A stretch of 64,000 bases of DNA from Diogma glabrata (taxonomy: Eukaryota > Arthropoda > Insecta > Diptera > Cylindrotomidae): positions 100,042,915-100,106,914 of the forward strand of contig OY856188.1 in NCBI GenBank assembly GCA_963693315.1, in the 5' to 3' direction. The translations under genes were made by a program, and so were the position numbers. A model generated the notes under the pieces. That model was given only the letters and a program-made list of their open reading frames with translations. It searched no databases and was not told the DNA's origin. Positions 22,868 to 33,929 of this stretch are shown piece after piece (the first letter of the stretch is position 1; every line of letters begins with the position of its first letter).

Positions 22868-23416
22868 TGCCCGATTTATAGTCGGTAACTTTAGCTTAAC
22901 GTTAACTTAACGTAAAGTACAAATGTATGAAAAAGCACTAGATCATTTATAGTCGGTAACGTTAACTTAACGTAAAGTTCATTTCATTCTATCTTAAAGA
23001 TTTTGTTAAGGCTTTTTTGACGTTTATTATAAATACTAAAGAAAACTTTAATTTAATTGAAAGTGTTCACAAAAATAAAATTTTATTCATTAAGAAATGT
23101 AAAGGATATAAAAAGAGCGACATTAAAGCCAAATTTCGGCATGAAATTAATATGAAAATGAATTTTTTTATTTTAAATTTTGTATTTAATGTTTATTTTG
23201 TTTTCATTATTTTAAGTTTTGATTTTAAAATCACTTTATTGCTTTAAAGAATTGATATGATTTATAAAATTGATTTCAAACACAAAATTAATACCAAATC
23301 AAACGTTAAAAAATACGTAATTTCTTACCGACTTTAAATCAAAATTTTGTATTGTCTTAAGTTACGGTTAAGTTAAAGTTAACGTTAAGTTAACGTTACC
23401 GACTATAAACCGGGCA
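22868..23416. mobile_element. PIF/Harbinger derivative, 549 bp
   Basis: Inverted ends TGCCCGATTTATAGTCGGTA and (from the right) TGCCCGGTTTATAGTCGGTA, flanked by the 3-bp duplication TTA at 22865-22867 and 23417-23419, the Harbinger hallmark. Subterminal tandem TTAACGTTAACTTAACG motifs occur at both ends. The interior keeps a MADF-like remnant (see next entry), so it derives from an autonomous element. Confidence 0.88.
23017..23247 (+). pseudogene. MADF-like DNA-binding domain remnant of Harbinger
   Basis: The frame reads FNLIESVHKNKILFIKKCKG followed by YKKSDIKAKFRHEI, matching the MADF pattern (LI..V, L, Y, W/F..I) used by the second protein of Harbinger elements to bind ends and recruit the transposase. 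Only about 40 residues are recognisable; the rest of the frame is low-complexity. Similarity is by eye and modest. Confidence 0.45.
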
Positions 23417-23419
23417 TTA

Positions 23420-24239
23420 TTTAACATTCTTAATAGAGGGCCAATTTTGTTGCAATTTTATTCATCCAATTATTTGTCAATTATATTCTTCCAATTTTAA
23501 TTGTTACCTCATAATTAATTACGTTCGTTATAAATTATGGTGTAAACTAGCCCTATTTTTACCCTAGAAACAATAAAAACAAATAGTTCAATCGATCAAC
23601 ACCAGTTGAAAATTTTACGCTAAAAATAACGGTATATTAAAAACAAAACGCATAATAAAAAATTGTAATCGAATTAAACTAAAATAAATTAAAATTTTGT
23701 TTTAGACATAAATTGTGTGAACATAAATTTATATACTTTTATCTGATATTACCGTCTATTGACTTTTAAAAAATTAACAACCTAAAAAGTTAAATTGGTA
23801 GTTGTTTTAAATAAACGAAACTTCGTTATTCTACGTTAGCAAATTTCATTAATAAAAAATTTCTGTTGTAAGTACAAATAAAAAATTTAAAGAAGTTAAT
23901 TTTCCTGGCTTTATTGGATTTTTAGGTTATTGAAATTTTTAGTTTACTAAAAACTGATGTATTTCCAACCGATTACCGGATTTTTTATTTGAATACTTAG
24001 ACATTGGTCCTGCCATTCTTAAACTCATTCAAATTAACCACCTGACATGAAAGTCTCTTCGGATTATTGGGAGTCACTTTCAAACAACATCATTTGAAAC
24101 GATTATTATTAGATAAAGAGAAGGGTTTTAGATTACAGGGAATCAGATCTAGCAGGCTCCCATGCAGGCAGTGCTCTGACTATTCCATCTTGGAATCATC
24201 GAACTAAATTTATATACAATGGTTGAAAACATGATTGCC
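23420..24239. other. AT-rich stretch without recognised features
   Basis: Poly-A/T-rich sequence; nothing recognised. Confidence 0.5.
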
Positions 24240-24800
24240 TCATATGAATGAATTCAAACGATCGTCAGCATACTTATTAACTAAAGTAAATGACTCAATA
24301 TCTGAATCAATTGATGACATTTTTGGTGTACCTCAAGGAATAGTGTTGGGTGTCCTTCTATTTTAATATACATCAAAGACATCCATAAAGTGGTGGTGCA
24401 GTCGATAATCTTTTTGTTTGCGAATGATGGGCTATTGTATGCAATTGGAGATACAGTTGATGAATGTGTAGAAAAATTGAACAACGATTTTAAAAGAATT
24501 GATGAGTGGTTCAAAATGAACAAAATGCAATTAAATGTTGATAAAACAAAGGCTATGTCTATAAATGGAAATATAAATAACAATAACCTATCTATTAATG
24601 ATTTATGATATAAATGTTGAAATAGTCAGTGAAATAAAATATTTAGGTGTTATTATCGCTAACAATTTGAATTTTAAAAGTAATTTGGACTTTGTTTGCA
24701 AAAAACTTGGGAAAAAAAATTTATTTGCTAAAAACTATTAGAAAAAATATATCGGAAAAAACTAGTATTCATATATATAATACAATAATAAGCCCGCATT
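24240..24800 (+). pseudogene. LINE reverse transcriptase fragment (palm and thumb)
   Basis: Plus-strand RT: FGVPQGIVLG (motif B, the conserved GxPQGSxLGP), then the catalytic box in a degraded form, FLFANDGLLYAIGD where FADD is expected, so one catalytic aspartate is replaced by asparagine. Thumb region follows: DEWFKMNKMQLNVDKTKAM, IKYLGVIIANNLNFKS and IYNTIISPHFEY. It breaks off at HFEY where the hAT remnant begins, suggesting the latter inserted there. Confidence 0.75.
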
Positions 24801-24949
24801 TCGAATATCCGGGACGAATCCGGGACAAAAACATGAAATAGGTACATTTTTGTATAATGACTTTATTGGTACTTGTCAATATTTTTTGTATTAATTTTTT
24901 CAACAAATTAACGTTTTGTGAAAGTTTGACTTGAAATCTTCGCAAGATA

Positions 24950-25330
24950 AAGCGATATTACCGCTTGAAACAACCATTTTAAAGTGTTGATCCCTTAGTG
25001 AGATTTTTCCGATGTGCATAGATTATAAATGATTGAAAAAAATCGTTCAGTTGCTGCATTTGTCCCGGGTGGGCACAAACATAGTTCCACTAATTTTTGG
25101 ATATTTTTGAATTAAATGTAACCATCCGTAAAATAATCGGTAGATTTTGCATCAATACTCAAGTTGCTGTTGGCCCATTCTGCTAGTTTTTCAGTGTTTA
25201 CATACTGTTTAAGGTATTCCATTTCGGCAATATCGTTCCCATCAAAATATTTACGAACACATTGAAATGTTTTGTCCATTGAACATCACTAATGAGTTGA
25301 ATAATCCACTTAAAATGACAAATTACTAAA
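24950..25330 (-). pseudogene. hAT transposase C-terminal (dimerisation) domain
   Basis: Reads AEMEYLKQYVNTEKLAEWA, then (about 25036-25080) LCPPGTNAATERFFS, which matches the hATC signature P-x-T-x-A-x-x-E-R-x-F-S, then TSEKS. This domain holds hAT transposase multimers together. The rest of the transposase was not recognised; stops and frame shifts are present. Confidence 0.7.
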
Positions 25331-25479
25331 AATTGAGTGCTACAAAGCTTCAAATATTCTACACAATTCGAGTAAAAATTTACTACATGGCCAATAAACC
25401 ATTCTCGAGTTACAGCACGTTACCGCATTGACGATATTTAATAGTATAGCTGCATTTCATGAAAGCATGTGATCTGGAT

Positions 25480-26110
25480 CCGCATAAGTTTTACATGCAA
25501 ACTGAGATCCAAAAACAAAGTTGGATCTGATTTTGCATGTAGAATGATTAGATTAGAAAGGGTTGGACAGGTTGCACGAGGCAGAACTTGTACTGGAACG
25601 CAGACTCTACGGTCCATAGCGCCGTGTCCGAGATTTAGAGCCAGAAATCCTAGCTGTGACACTAGAAAAGGCTGGGCATACACACAAAAAGTGCTCCGAG
25701 TCCTCCTCCTCTTCAAGACAACACCCACACACAGGACTTTCACAGTCACATGGTAAAAAGATGTTTATTTAGATGTCCATGTCCTGTAAGGACACCGACC
25801 ACAGTGCTGAGTGTTTTCCAGTTTTCCTCTTCAGACTTAAAAGAAAATTAACATTTTTTTTCTAAAATGCTGATAAACATCTTACTTTACCTGCCTGTTA
25901 ATGACGCCACAAGGCCTTCATCTTGAGGTCGGGATCCACCTTTAATAGTGACAAGACAAACGTTTTGGATAACCCTAACTCCTAAGGTGGGTTTTGGACC
26001 TGAGTATTTCATGCCGGCTCCAGCCCTTGCAAGTTCATCCGCTTTTATGTTGTCCGGAATGCCACTATGACCTGGAACCTACCGCAAAGTGATATTACGC
26101 AAAGCGCTAT
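25480..26110 (-). pseudogene. LINE RNase H and C-terminal zinc-finger remnant
   Basis: Minus strand from 26110: ITLR, VPGHSGIPDNIKADELARAG and MKYSGPKPTLGV, the end of a RNase H domain (the H-x-x-x-x-x-N/D-x-x-A-D-x-L-A motif). After about 180 bases: VGVLTGHGHLNKHLF and CCLEEEEDSEHFLC, the C-terminal zinc motif of I/R1-type LINEs. Lies inside the hAT remnant, so it is probably a later insertion. Confidence 0.7.
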
Positions 26111-26752
26111 TCTACAAAAATTTTTCCTACACTCATTGAAGAGTTTGATTGATTTGGAAGAGTTGATTTTGCATGTAAAACTTAAGCAGATGACGATAAC
26201 ACGGTTTCATAAAATGTAGCTAATATCAAACTTATGGTTAGAGAAAGGAAGTCGTGTTCGATTCGTGCTTAGTACTTCACAATGAGATCACGTATCTCTT
26301 CTAAAACTTCGACTGCAGTATTTGTCTCATTCAACATATTTTACAGCGTTGTGAAAAACGGAGGCCTGATTATATGTAGAAAAAAAATCCAAAGCGCAGA
26401 CTTTTCATCTTCAATAAAAACTTCAAAGGTTTTTGGGCATTTTTCACTCGATAAAACCTATAACTTTAACTGTGAAATAATTATAAAATCCTTTCTATTT
26501 CGAGCATTAGCGACAACCATTCTGTTTTGCTTTCGCCAAGTAGTCGAGGAGTCAAACTCATTTAAAAATCAAATTTTAATGCAATTTTTTAAAATATCTT
26601 TTAAAAAAATGTTGTATGCTATTTAGTGCTAGAAAAACGGAACAATTCGTTTTTTTTTAAATTCCGGGACAATTTCCGGGACATTTTCAATGCGGAACAG
26701 CAGGCTTTAATCCGGGACTGTCCAGGAAAATCCGGGACGGTTGGTCACCCTA

Positions 26753-28473
26753 TTCCTACCCAAAATATTTTGTACGAAACGTAGGTAAAAATTAAAAGGA
26801 AGAATATATATTTTACTAAATACAGAAGAAAAGACAAAGATCCTACCCAGCATTGGGCATTGGCGTTTCTCTTTGATGGAAAGAAAGAAATGCAAAAAAA
26901 ATTCAAGATGAAAAGGCAAACTATGTTGCGATTTGAAGAACCACATTTGTTTAGTAGAAGAGAATAAAGGCTTAAGGCTAAAAAAATTGGTATGCAAAAT
27001 TCAACAAACACTTGTTTGTTGAATTTATTCAAAATATATACGACATCAGGAAAAGAGGCAACAATCTTGACTACATTGATTTTTGTTCACTACTTTTCTT
27101 TACACAATAATATCTGATTGTGAATGCGAAGCAGTTGTTTTTTTGATTTCAATTATTCTTTGATCTGTGTGAAGTTTTTTCGATTTCAAGGTGACTAGCA
27201 ATAGTTCTTTTTTGCTTTTCTTTATTTTTATTTTGTAAATTACAACCGTTCATTTTTATTGTTGTTGTAACGCATTTATCGTTCATACGCCAGTTGGTCT
27301 ATAGTGTTATAGCTTCCAGGCTGGTAAAATTCTCTGTGCTTTAAAATAAATGCTTGGGGTTTTGTCCAAAATAACAGCTACGGAAGAGATCGATTCTGAT
27401 GATACTGTTGTTTAACTTCGGCAAACGGCACCTACATGACCAAGTTGGGATAGCGTCGATCTGGGTTAAAGTTTTTTTGACGATGGCTGCTCATCAAACA
27501 CTATATTTTTATTACATTTTATTAACTGTACTGGCTCTTTCAGGTGTTCCTTGTAAGTTTCCTAGTTGATTCTTGCTGGCGGTATCAGGCTTTTAATGTC
27601 CGTATGACTATTCAGGAAGTTTCTGATGTTTCTTGGAGGTGGTTTTGTGTTAAACGGTTTTTGGAATGAAGTTCCTTATCGCGCGTTGTGAAAGGGGGTT
27701 AGACGGAAAAAATTAACACCAAAACTTGTAACGATACTTTTTTTAGTTTATTATTATTATTTAGTTATTTTGAATTATTTTATTTTGTTGAGTGTATACA
27801 GGTTTTTTGTGCATAACAAATAATAAAAAATAATAACAATAATGAATCCTGACAGAATTTCTTCACAAGTTCCGGATATTGCTGATGGAGTTAGGTAAGT
27901 AGAGATCTTATACAGACAATAATAAATGCTTATGTATTTTTAGCAAGTACGCATTATAACCTCTCTTTACTATTGTGCTAACCAAGTCATACGCTACGCG
28001 TTATAATATCTCCATTATTGTGTGTTTAGCAAGTGTACGCGTCATAACTTTAATAAATTTAAAAGCAAATTAAATTTTAAAAATATTATTATAACTTAAA
28101 AAAATAAACACTCAAAAAAAAAACCAAGTGAAACTAATAAAATTCTACATACATTTTACAATTTTTTTATAAATATACAACACACAAAAATTTTTGTAAA
28201 ATTTACATTTTTACAATAAATATTGTCATTGTGAAAAAAATTATTTATAAACACTACAAATTCTTTTATTTACATACAACAAAAGATTTTAAGGTTTATA
28301 AATTAAATTATGAAAATGGCAGAAACATTTTTTGGCTTAATGAATATTTTGTAAAATCTTCAAATTAAAAATTTAAGTTTATCAGAGATATTGTGAAATT
28401 TATAAAACTTATTAAATTGTTTTCACAAAAGTTTTAGAAAAAGTACAAACCCTTTTATAGTATCAACAAAAAG
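26753..28473. other. Mostly featureless flank of the large hAT
   Basis: No element recognised. It includes a short hairpin at about 26998-27025 (TTCAACAAACA with its complement) and one candidate exon at 27842-27894. The last eight bases, ACAAAAAG (28466-28473), are the target duplication of the next element. Confidence 0.45.
27842..27894 (+). CDS. Candidate first coding exon (weak)
   Basis: An ATG in an A-rich context (AACAATAATG) opens 17 codons plus two bases, reading MNPDRISSQVPDIADGV, then meets a textbook splice donor AG|GTAAGT at 27894/27895. Codon content is less AT-biased than the flanks. No downstream exon or similarity was recognised, and 10.8 kb of transposon begins 580 bases later. 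It may be a first exon of a gene whose remainder lies beyond the window or is destroyed, or chance. Confidence 0.25.
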
Positions 28474-28488
28474 CAGAGGCGTAGCTAG

Positions 28489-28530
28489 GGGGGGGCGGGG
28501 GGGGGGGGGGCGGTCCGCCCCGGGTGTCAC
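28489..28530. repeat. Poly-G run and GC-rich subterminal hairpin
   Basis: A run of G interrupted by one C (about 28489-28510), followed by CGGTCCGCCCCGGGTGTCAC. The latter pairs with the GGGTGACACC that opens the satellite array, giving a small hairpin. It is the most GC-rich spot in this AT-rich window. Confidence 0.8.
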
Positions 28531-30455
28531 CCGTTTTGGGGTGACACCCGAACGTAAAAAACTTAAACAAACCATCACAATGTTTTCAACGATAAATCAC
28601 TTCGAAACCGTTTTGGGGTGACACCCGAACGTAAACAACTTAAACAAACCATCACAATGTTTTCAATGATAAATCACTTCGAAACCGTTTTGGGGTGACA
28701 CCCGAACGTAAAAAACATAAACAAACCATCACAATGTTTTCAACGATAAATCACTTCGAAACCGTTTTGGGGTGACACCCGAACGTAAACAACTTAAACA
28801 AACCATCACAATGTTTTCAATGATAAATCACTTCGAAACCGTTTTGGGGTGACACCCGAACGTAAAAAACTTAAACAAACCATCACAATGTTTTCAACGA
28901 TAAATCACTTCGAAACCGTTTTGGGGTGACACCCGAACGTAAAAAACTTAAACAAACCATCACAATGTTTTCAATGATAAATCACTTCGAAACCGTTTTG
29001 GGGTGACACCCGAACGTAAAAAACTTAAAAAAACCATCACAATGTTTTCAACGATAAATCACTTCGAAACCGTTTTGGGGTGACACCCGAACGTAAACAA
29101 CTTAAACAAACCATCACAATGTTTTCAATGATAAATCACTTCGAAACCGTTTTGGGGTGACACCCGAACGTAAAAAACATAAACAAACCATCACAATGTT
29201 TTCAACGATAAATCACTTCGAAACCGTTTTGGGGTGACACCCGAACGTAAACAACTTAAACAAACCATCACAATGTTTTCAATGATAAATCACTTCGAAA
29301 CCGTTTTGGGGTGACACCCGAACGTAAAAAACTTAAACAAACCATCACAATGTTTTCAACGATAAATCACTTCGAAACCGTTTTGGGGTGACACCCGAAC
29401 GTAAAAAACTTAAACAAACCATCACAATGTTTTCAATGATAAATCACTTCGAAACCGTTTTGGGGTGACACCCGAACGTAAAAAACTTAAACAAACCATC
29501 ACAATGTTTTCAACGATAAATCACTTCGAAACCGTTTTGGGGTGACACCCGAACGTAAACAACTTAAACAAACCATCACAATGTTTTCAATGATAAATCA
29601 CTTCGAAACCGTTTTAGGGTGACACCCGAACGTAAAAAACATAAACAAACCATCACAATGTTTTCAACGATAAATCACTTCGAAACCGTTTTGGGGTGAC
29701 ACCCGAACGTAAACAACTTAAACAAACCATCACAATGTTTTCAATGATAAATCACTTCGAAACCGTTTTGGGGTGACACCCGAACGTAAAAAACTTAAAC
29801 AAACCATCACAATGTTTTCAATGATAAATCACTTCGAAACCGTTTTGGGGTGACACCCGAACGTAAAAAACTTAAACAAACCATCACAATGTTTTCAACG
29901 ATAAATCACTTCGAAACCGTTTTGGGGTGACACCCGAACGTAAACAACTTAAACAAACCATCACAATGTTTTTAATGATAAATCACTTCGAAACCGTTTT
30001 GGGGTGACACCCGAACGTAAACAACTTAAACAAACAATCACAATGTTTTCAATGATAAATCACTTCGAAACCGTTTTGGGGTGACACCCGAACGTAAAAA
30101 ACTTAAACAAACCATCACAATGTTTTCAACGATAAATCACTTCGAAACCGTTTTGGGGTGACACCCGAACGTAAACAACTTAAACAAACCATCACAATGT
30201 TTTCAATGATAAATCACTTCGAAACCGTTTTGGGGTGACACCCGAACGTAAACAACTTAAACAAACCATCACAATGTTTTCAATGATAAATCACTTCGAA
30301 ACCGTTTTGGGGTGACACCCGAACGTAAAAAACTTAAACAAACCATTACATGTTTTCAACGATAAATCACTTCGAAACCGTTTTGGGGTGACACCCGAAC
30401 GTAAAAAACTTAAACAAACCATCACATGTTTTCAGCGATAAATCACTTAGAAACC
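28531..30455. repeat. 77-bp satellite array, about 25 units
   Basis: Head-to-tail units starting CCGTTTTGGGGTGACACCCG, spaced exactly 77 bases (28531, 28608, 28685 and on). Units are nearly identical and differ mainly at two diagnostic places: AAAAAACTTA, AAACAACTTA or AAAAAACATA, and CAACGA or CAATGA. The first 18 units follow a six-unit (462-bp) higher-order order with few exceptions. The last two units are slightly shorter and diverged. The GGGGTGACACC part is also present at the right end of the transposon, so the array is an amplified subterminal segment. Confidence 0.97.
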
Positions 30456-30600
30456 ATTTAAACCAGGTTATCCATATAATTTTAATTTATAAATTGTGAT
30501 AACTTATAAATGTGTCCTATAAATGTGTTATTGGTTCAAAATGAATCTATTCTGCTTTTTAAAATTTTTGAGTTATTACGTGAAATAATATTTTAACAAT

Positions 30601-30911
30601 ATTACCCAGGTTAGAAAAACCAAGGCTTATCGAATGGGCCAAGCTTGGCCCAAGCTTGAAAAACTAAGAAATGATTATCAAGGCATGGCCAAGCCTTAGT
30701 CTGATACATTTTGTCATACTAAGCCAATGGTTAAAATAAATAAATGGAAATTGTATCTTTTGACTACTATATTTAATTTTGGGCCAAGCTTGGTTCAATG
30801 TTGAAACAAATTTATTGTAATTGTTATATAATTTCAGCAATTGTGCAATGATGGACTGTAACCAACAAATTTACAATATATGAGGAAATTCCACTACAAT
30901 ACCCGGGTAAT
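30601..30911. repeat. TTACCCAGGT-ended segment rich in GGCCAAGCTTGG motifs
   Basis: Begins ATTACCCAGGTT and ends ACCCGGGTAAT, giving short inverted ends next to TA on both sides. The interior and the following 180 bases (to about 31090) carry repeated GGGCCAAGCTTGG-type words in both orientations. The same TTACCTGGGTA end motif recurs at 33211-33406, so the stretch 30601-33406 may be one larger unit invaded by the Penelope elements. Confidence 0.5.
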
Positions 30912-31389
30912 AAAAGGCTAAGGGGCCAGACCTGCGCCAAGCAACAGCTTTCGGGGTTTTGGCCAGACTTAATATTTTCAAACGGCCCAAGTTTGTGCCA
31001 AGTTTGGACTGACGTCCTTGGGCCATGTCTGGCAAATAAGACTTGGCTAGATCTTGGCTAGGCTAGATCTACCAAACCAATTTTTTTCCCAGACCTCCTT
31101 TAAATGTGTGGAAAGAAGTTGTTGAAAGAGTAACATTTATAAAATTAGAGAAAAGCTTAAAATGACTTGCACATGTTTACACTACATTAGACTAGTAAAT
31201 AATGCGTAACATAATAAACTGAATCTTGGTTCAGTCTAGGCATTTACAACTGGCCCAGACTGTAACCAAAGTTAGCTAGCCAAGGATTATACTGCATTAT
31301 ACATTAAAATGCAATATTTAAAAATAAACTCTTTTAATATGTTTATTTTTTTTTTGTATTTTTTTTATTTTATTAATAATCATATAAAT

Positions 31390-31770
31390 TTCCTTATAGT
31401 AACAATTTGAATTTGAATTTGATTTTTTATTTTAATGAATATCGATTTCGACTTACGTCATCCTCAGTTCTTGAATTATTATTACAATCTTTGCTTAAAC
31501 TAATGTCTTATATATATACTATTTCAACTGCTATTTTTTATTATTATGTCATATATTTTATTAGTTTTAGGGTTGCTTTCATCATTTAAAATGTTGTTAT
31601 TGTTTTTATGTTTATATATTTCTATTTCTTCCTATCTATCTAGATGTCGTCCTTTTCTTTTTTTATGTAATATGGTTAAATTTGTGTTGATATTGGTATA
31701 TTTGTGTTTTTCTATTTTCAAATTTTCGGTACATCTGGATTTTGGATCACTTTTATTAATTTCACTTTAT
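31390..31770 (-). pseudogene. Penelope-like GIY-YIG end, inverted copy
   Basis: Minus-strand reading gives KSDPK, KIEKHKYTN, NLTILHKKRKGRHLDR and EEIEIYKHKNNNNILNDES, the same C-terminal half as in the plus-strand partner, with the same stop after HLDR. The shared stop shows both arms descend from one already-dead copy or duplicated locally. Confidence 0.8.
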
Positions 31771-32029
31771 TAATTTGTTTTTGTTTTTCGTGAGCTGCAA
31801 TATTGTGGCGGTCTGTATTGATTTATTATGTTAATATGATGAGTTCCCATTTCTATTAGTTTTAATTCTTTTAACTTTTTTAATTTCAATTTTTTATTTC
31901 ACTTTTCTTTTTTATATTCTTTTTTATGTGCTTTCCATAACATTTTTGACTGATTCCATTTATTATTTGATCCGAAAACCAACCCAAACGGATCAAACAA
32001 TAAATATTAAATCACATCATCCATTCCAA

Positions 32030-32720
32030 CATAAACTGCATACAACCACATGATCAATAGATTGAACAATATACCAATGAATACAGAAAATTATCTAGAC
32101 GAATTAAATAATATAAAATACATAGCCAGTAAAAACGGATATAAAAACGAAATAATTGACACATTAAATAGAAAACATAAAAACAAGAAAAATTTGCAAA
32201 CCCTAACAACACTGGGAATAAAAAAAACTTAGCAGGCAAAATATACATAGGCGTAACATATAATAAAACAACCTTCAAAATAATGCAAAAAACTTTAAAA
32301 ATATATGGATATATTGCAGCCTGCAAAAACCAAAAATAAAATAGAAAATTACCTATAAACCAAAAACCCAAACCTTACACACAGGTGTTTATAAAATTAC
32401 CTGTGATGACTGCAGTAAATTTTATATAGGTCAAACGGGGCGGTCCTTCACAAAAAGATTTATTGAACACACCAGTGAAATTAATAAAAGTGATCCAAAA
32501 TCCATATATGCCCAACATTTAAAAATAGAAAAACACAAATATACCAATAACAACACAAATTTAACAATATTACATAAAAAAAGAAAAGGACAACATCTAG
32601 ATAGATAGGAAGAAATAGAAATATATAAACATAAAAACAATAACAACATTTTAAATGATGAAAGCAACCCTAAAACTAATAAAATATATGACATAATAAT
32701 AAAAAATAGCAGTTGAAATA
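32030..32720 (+). pseudogene. Penelope-like RT end and GIY-YIG endonuclease
   Basis: 32050-32232 reads NRLNNIPMNTENYLDELNNI and NGYKNEIIDTLNRKH, the region just after the RT thumb in Penelope proteins. After frameshifts, about 32385-32700 reads GVYKITCDDCSKFYIGQTGR (hybrid GIY-YIG: VYKI and YIG), SFTKRFIEH with the catalytic arginine, then KSIYAQHL and an HLDR*EEIEIYKH stretch where a stop precedes the catalytic glutamate. The C-D-x-C zinc-like pair typical of Penelope is present. Confidence 0.85.
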
Positions 32721-33042
32721 GTATATATATAAGACATTAGTTTAAGCAAAGGTTGTAATAATAATTCAAGAACTGAGGATGACGTAAGTCGAAATCGATA
32801 TTCATTAAAATAAAAAATCAAATTCAAATTGTTACTATAAGGAAGTTTATACGATTATTAATAAAATTTAAAATTAAAAATAAACATATTAAAAAAGTAT
32901 ACTTTTAAATATTGCATTTTAATTCAAAAGTGACAAAAGCACACAAACAGTGAATAATATGGAAAACCATAACAACACATATAATGAATTATACATTGCA
33001 AAAAAAATTAAAAAGCTATTATTTCGATTTATTTGTTTTAGA

Positions 33043-33406
33043 ATTGGTCCAGCATTGTATTTAAATATTGATCCAATGTGTACAAATAATAATGGTACGT
33101 GGTTATCATTTAAGGTTAAAACAACATTCAACCAATTTTATTTTAAAGCTTGTCTCAACGTTGTTCAACCTTAAAACAAGCTTGGCTCAATGTAAAAACA
33201 ATCCTTTGTCCTTACCTGGGTAGTATTGGGCCAGCATTGTATTTAAATATTGTTCCAATGTCTAAAAATAATAATGGTACGTGGTTATCATTTAAGGTTA
33301 AAACAACATTCAACCAAGTTTATTTTAAAGCTTGTCCCAACATTGTTCGACCTTAAAACAAGGTTGGCTCAATGTCAAAACAATCCTCTCTGCTTACCTG
33401 GGTAAT
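33043..33406. repeat. 182-bp direct tandem duplication
   Basis: Two units (33043-33224 and 33225-33406) with a 182-base period, each starting ATTGGKCCAGCATTGTATTT and ending with CTTACCTGGGTA. About a dozen differences. The TTACCTGGGTA end is the complement of the TTACCCAGGT end at 30601. Confidence 0.9.
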
Positions 33407-33929
33407 CGAATCAACATGTTGAGCATTGAATCCCATCACCACAATTACTCAATAGCTTTGAATATTCCTATAGATACCATATTGACCGTTTTTTACGATA
33501 TATTATTTAGTATGCAAGCATGATTGTTTAATGACCAGGTCTGAAAACACATATGCTGAATAATGTATAGGAAAAGTGGTTTACGTCGATAATATGGCAC
33601 CCTTTGTCAATAGGGTGGCACCCTTGAGTTACAATGTCTCTATTCCAAAATTATTTCTAAAATATCCGCTTAACCTTACTACCTAATATATGTTTTACAT
33701 TTCAAACAAATTAATTGCAAACACCTAAGGAAACTTACAAACAATCAAATTACCGTGTTTGTAAATGATCTCAAAATAATTTTTTTTCCTTTATCTTGAA
33801 ACTCAAAGAATAAATTGAAATAGATCGTTTTTCAATGGACACAAAAATAATTACTGTAGAATAAAATGGCAGTTATGCAATTACTGCAGTTTTGCAAATT
33901 TTTGTAGGTTGATACATACTCATACTGTT

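Larger units (their letters stand above)
24801..26752 (-). mobile_element. Degraded hAT element carrying a LINE insertion
   Basis: The right end, read on the minus strand, starts TAGGGTGACCAACCGTCCCG with repeated TCCCGG(A) motifs (26640-26752); similar TCCGGGAC motifs occur at the left end near 24807-24822, where the outermost bases are lost or diverged. A hAT C-terminal dimerisation domain is encoded within on the minus strand. A minus-strand LINE fragment occupies about 25480-26110. No flanking 8-bp duplication could be confirmed. Confidence 0.65.
31303..32923 (+). mobile_element. Penelope-like elements arranged as an inverted repeat
   Basis: Arms 31303-31770 and 32470-32923 are near-perfect inverted copies of each other, centred at about 32113. 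Both encode the C-terminal GIY-YIG endonuclease part and the 3' flank of a Penelope-like retroelement; the right copy extends further upstream (to about 32030). This head-to-head 5'-truncated arrangement is known for Penelope elements. No intact RT. Confidence 0.85.

Noticed and set aside
22846..23430. 12-bp TTATTTAACATT repeat as target duplication of the Harbinger element
   Set aside because: The left copy is eight bases away from the inverted repeat; the immediately adjacent TTA duplication fits the superfamily better.
26282..26626. 114-residue plus-strand frame
   Set aside because: It lies inside the minus-strand hAT remnant and shows no domain; most likely a shadow frame.
28531..30455. 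CRISPR-like array
   Set aside because: Units are identical head-to-tail satellites without unique spacers, in a eukaryotic transposon.
31546..31773. Hydrophobic Leu/Phe-rich small protein, present twice (also 32431-32694)
   Set aside because: It is the antisense of the Penelope GIY-YIG region; the other strand gives the recognisable domain.
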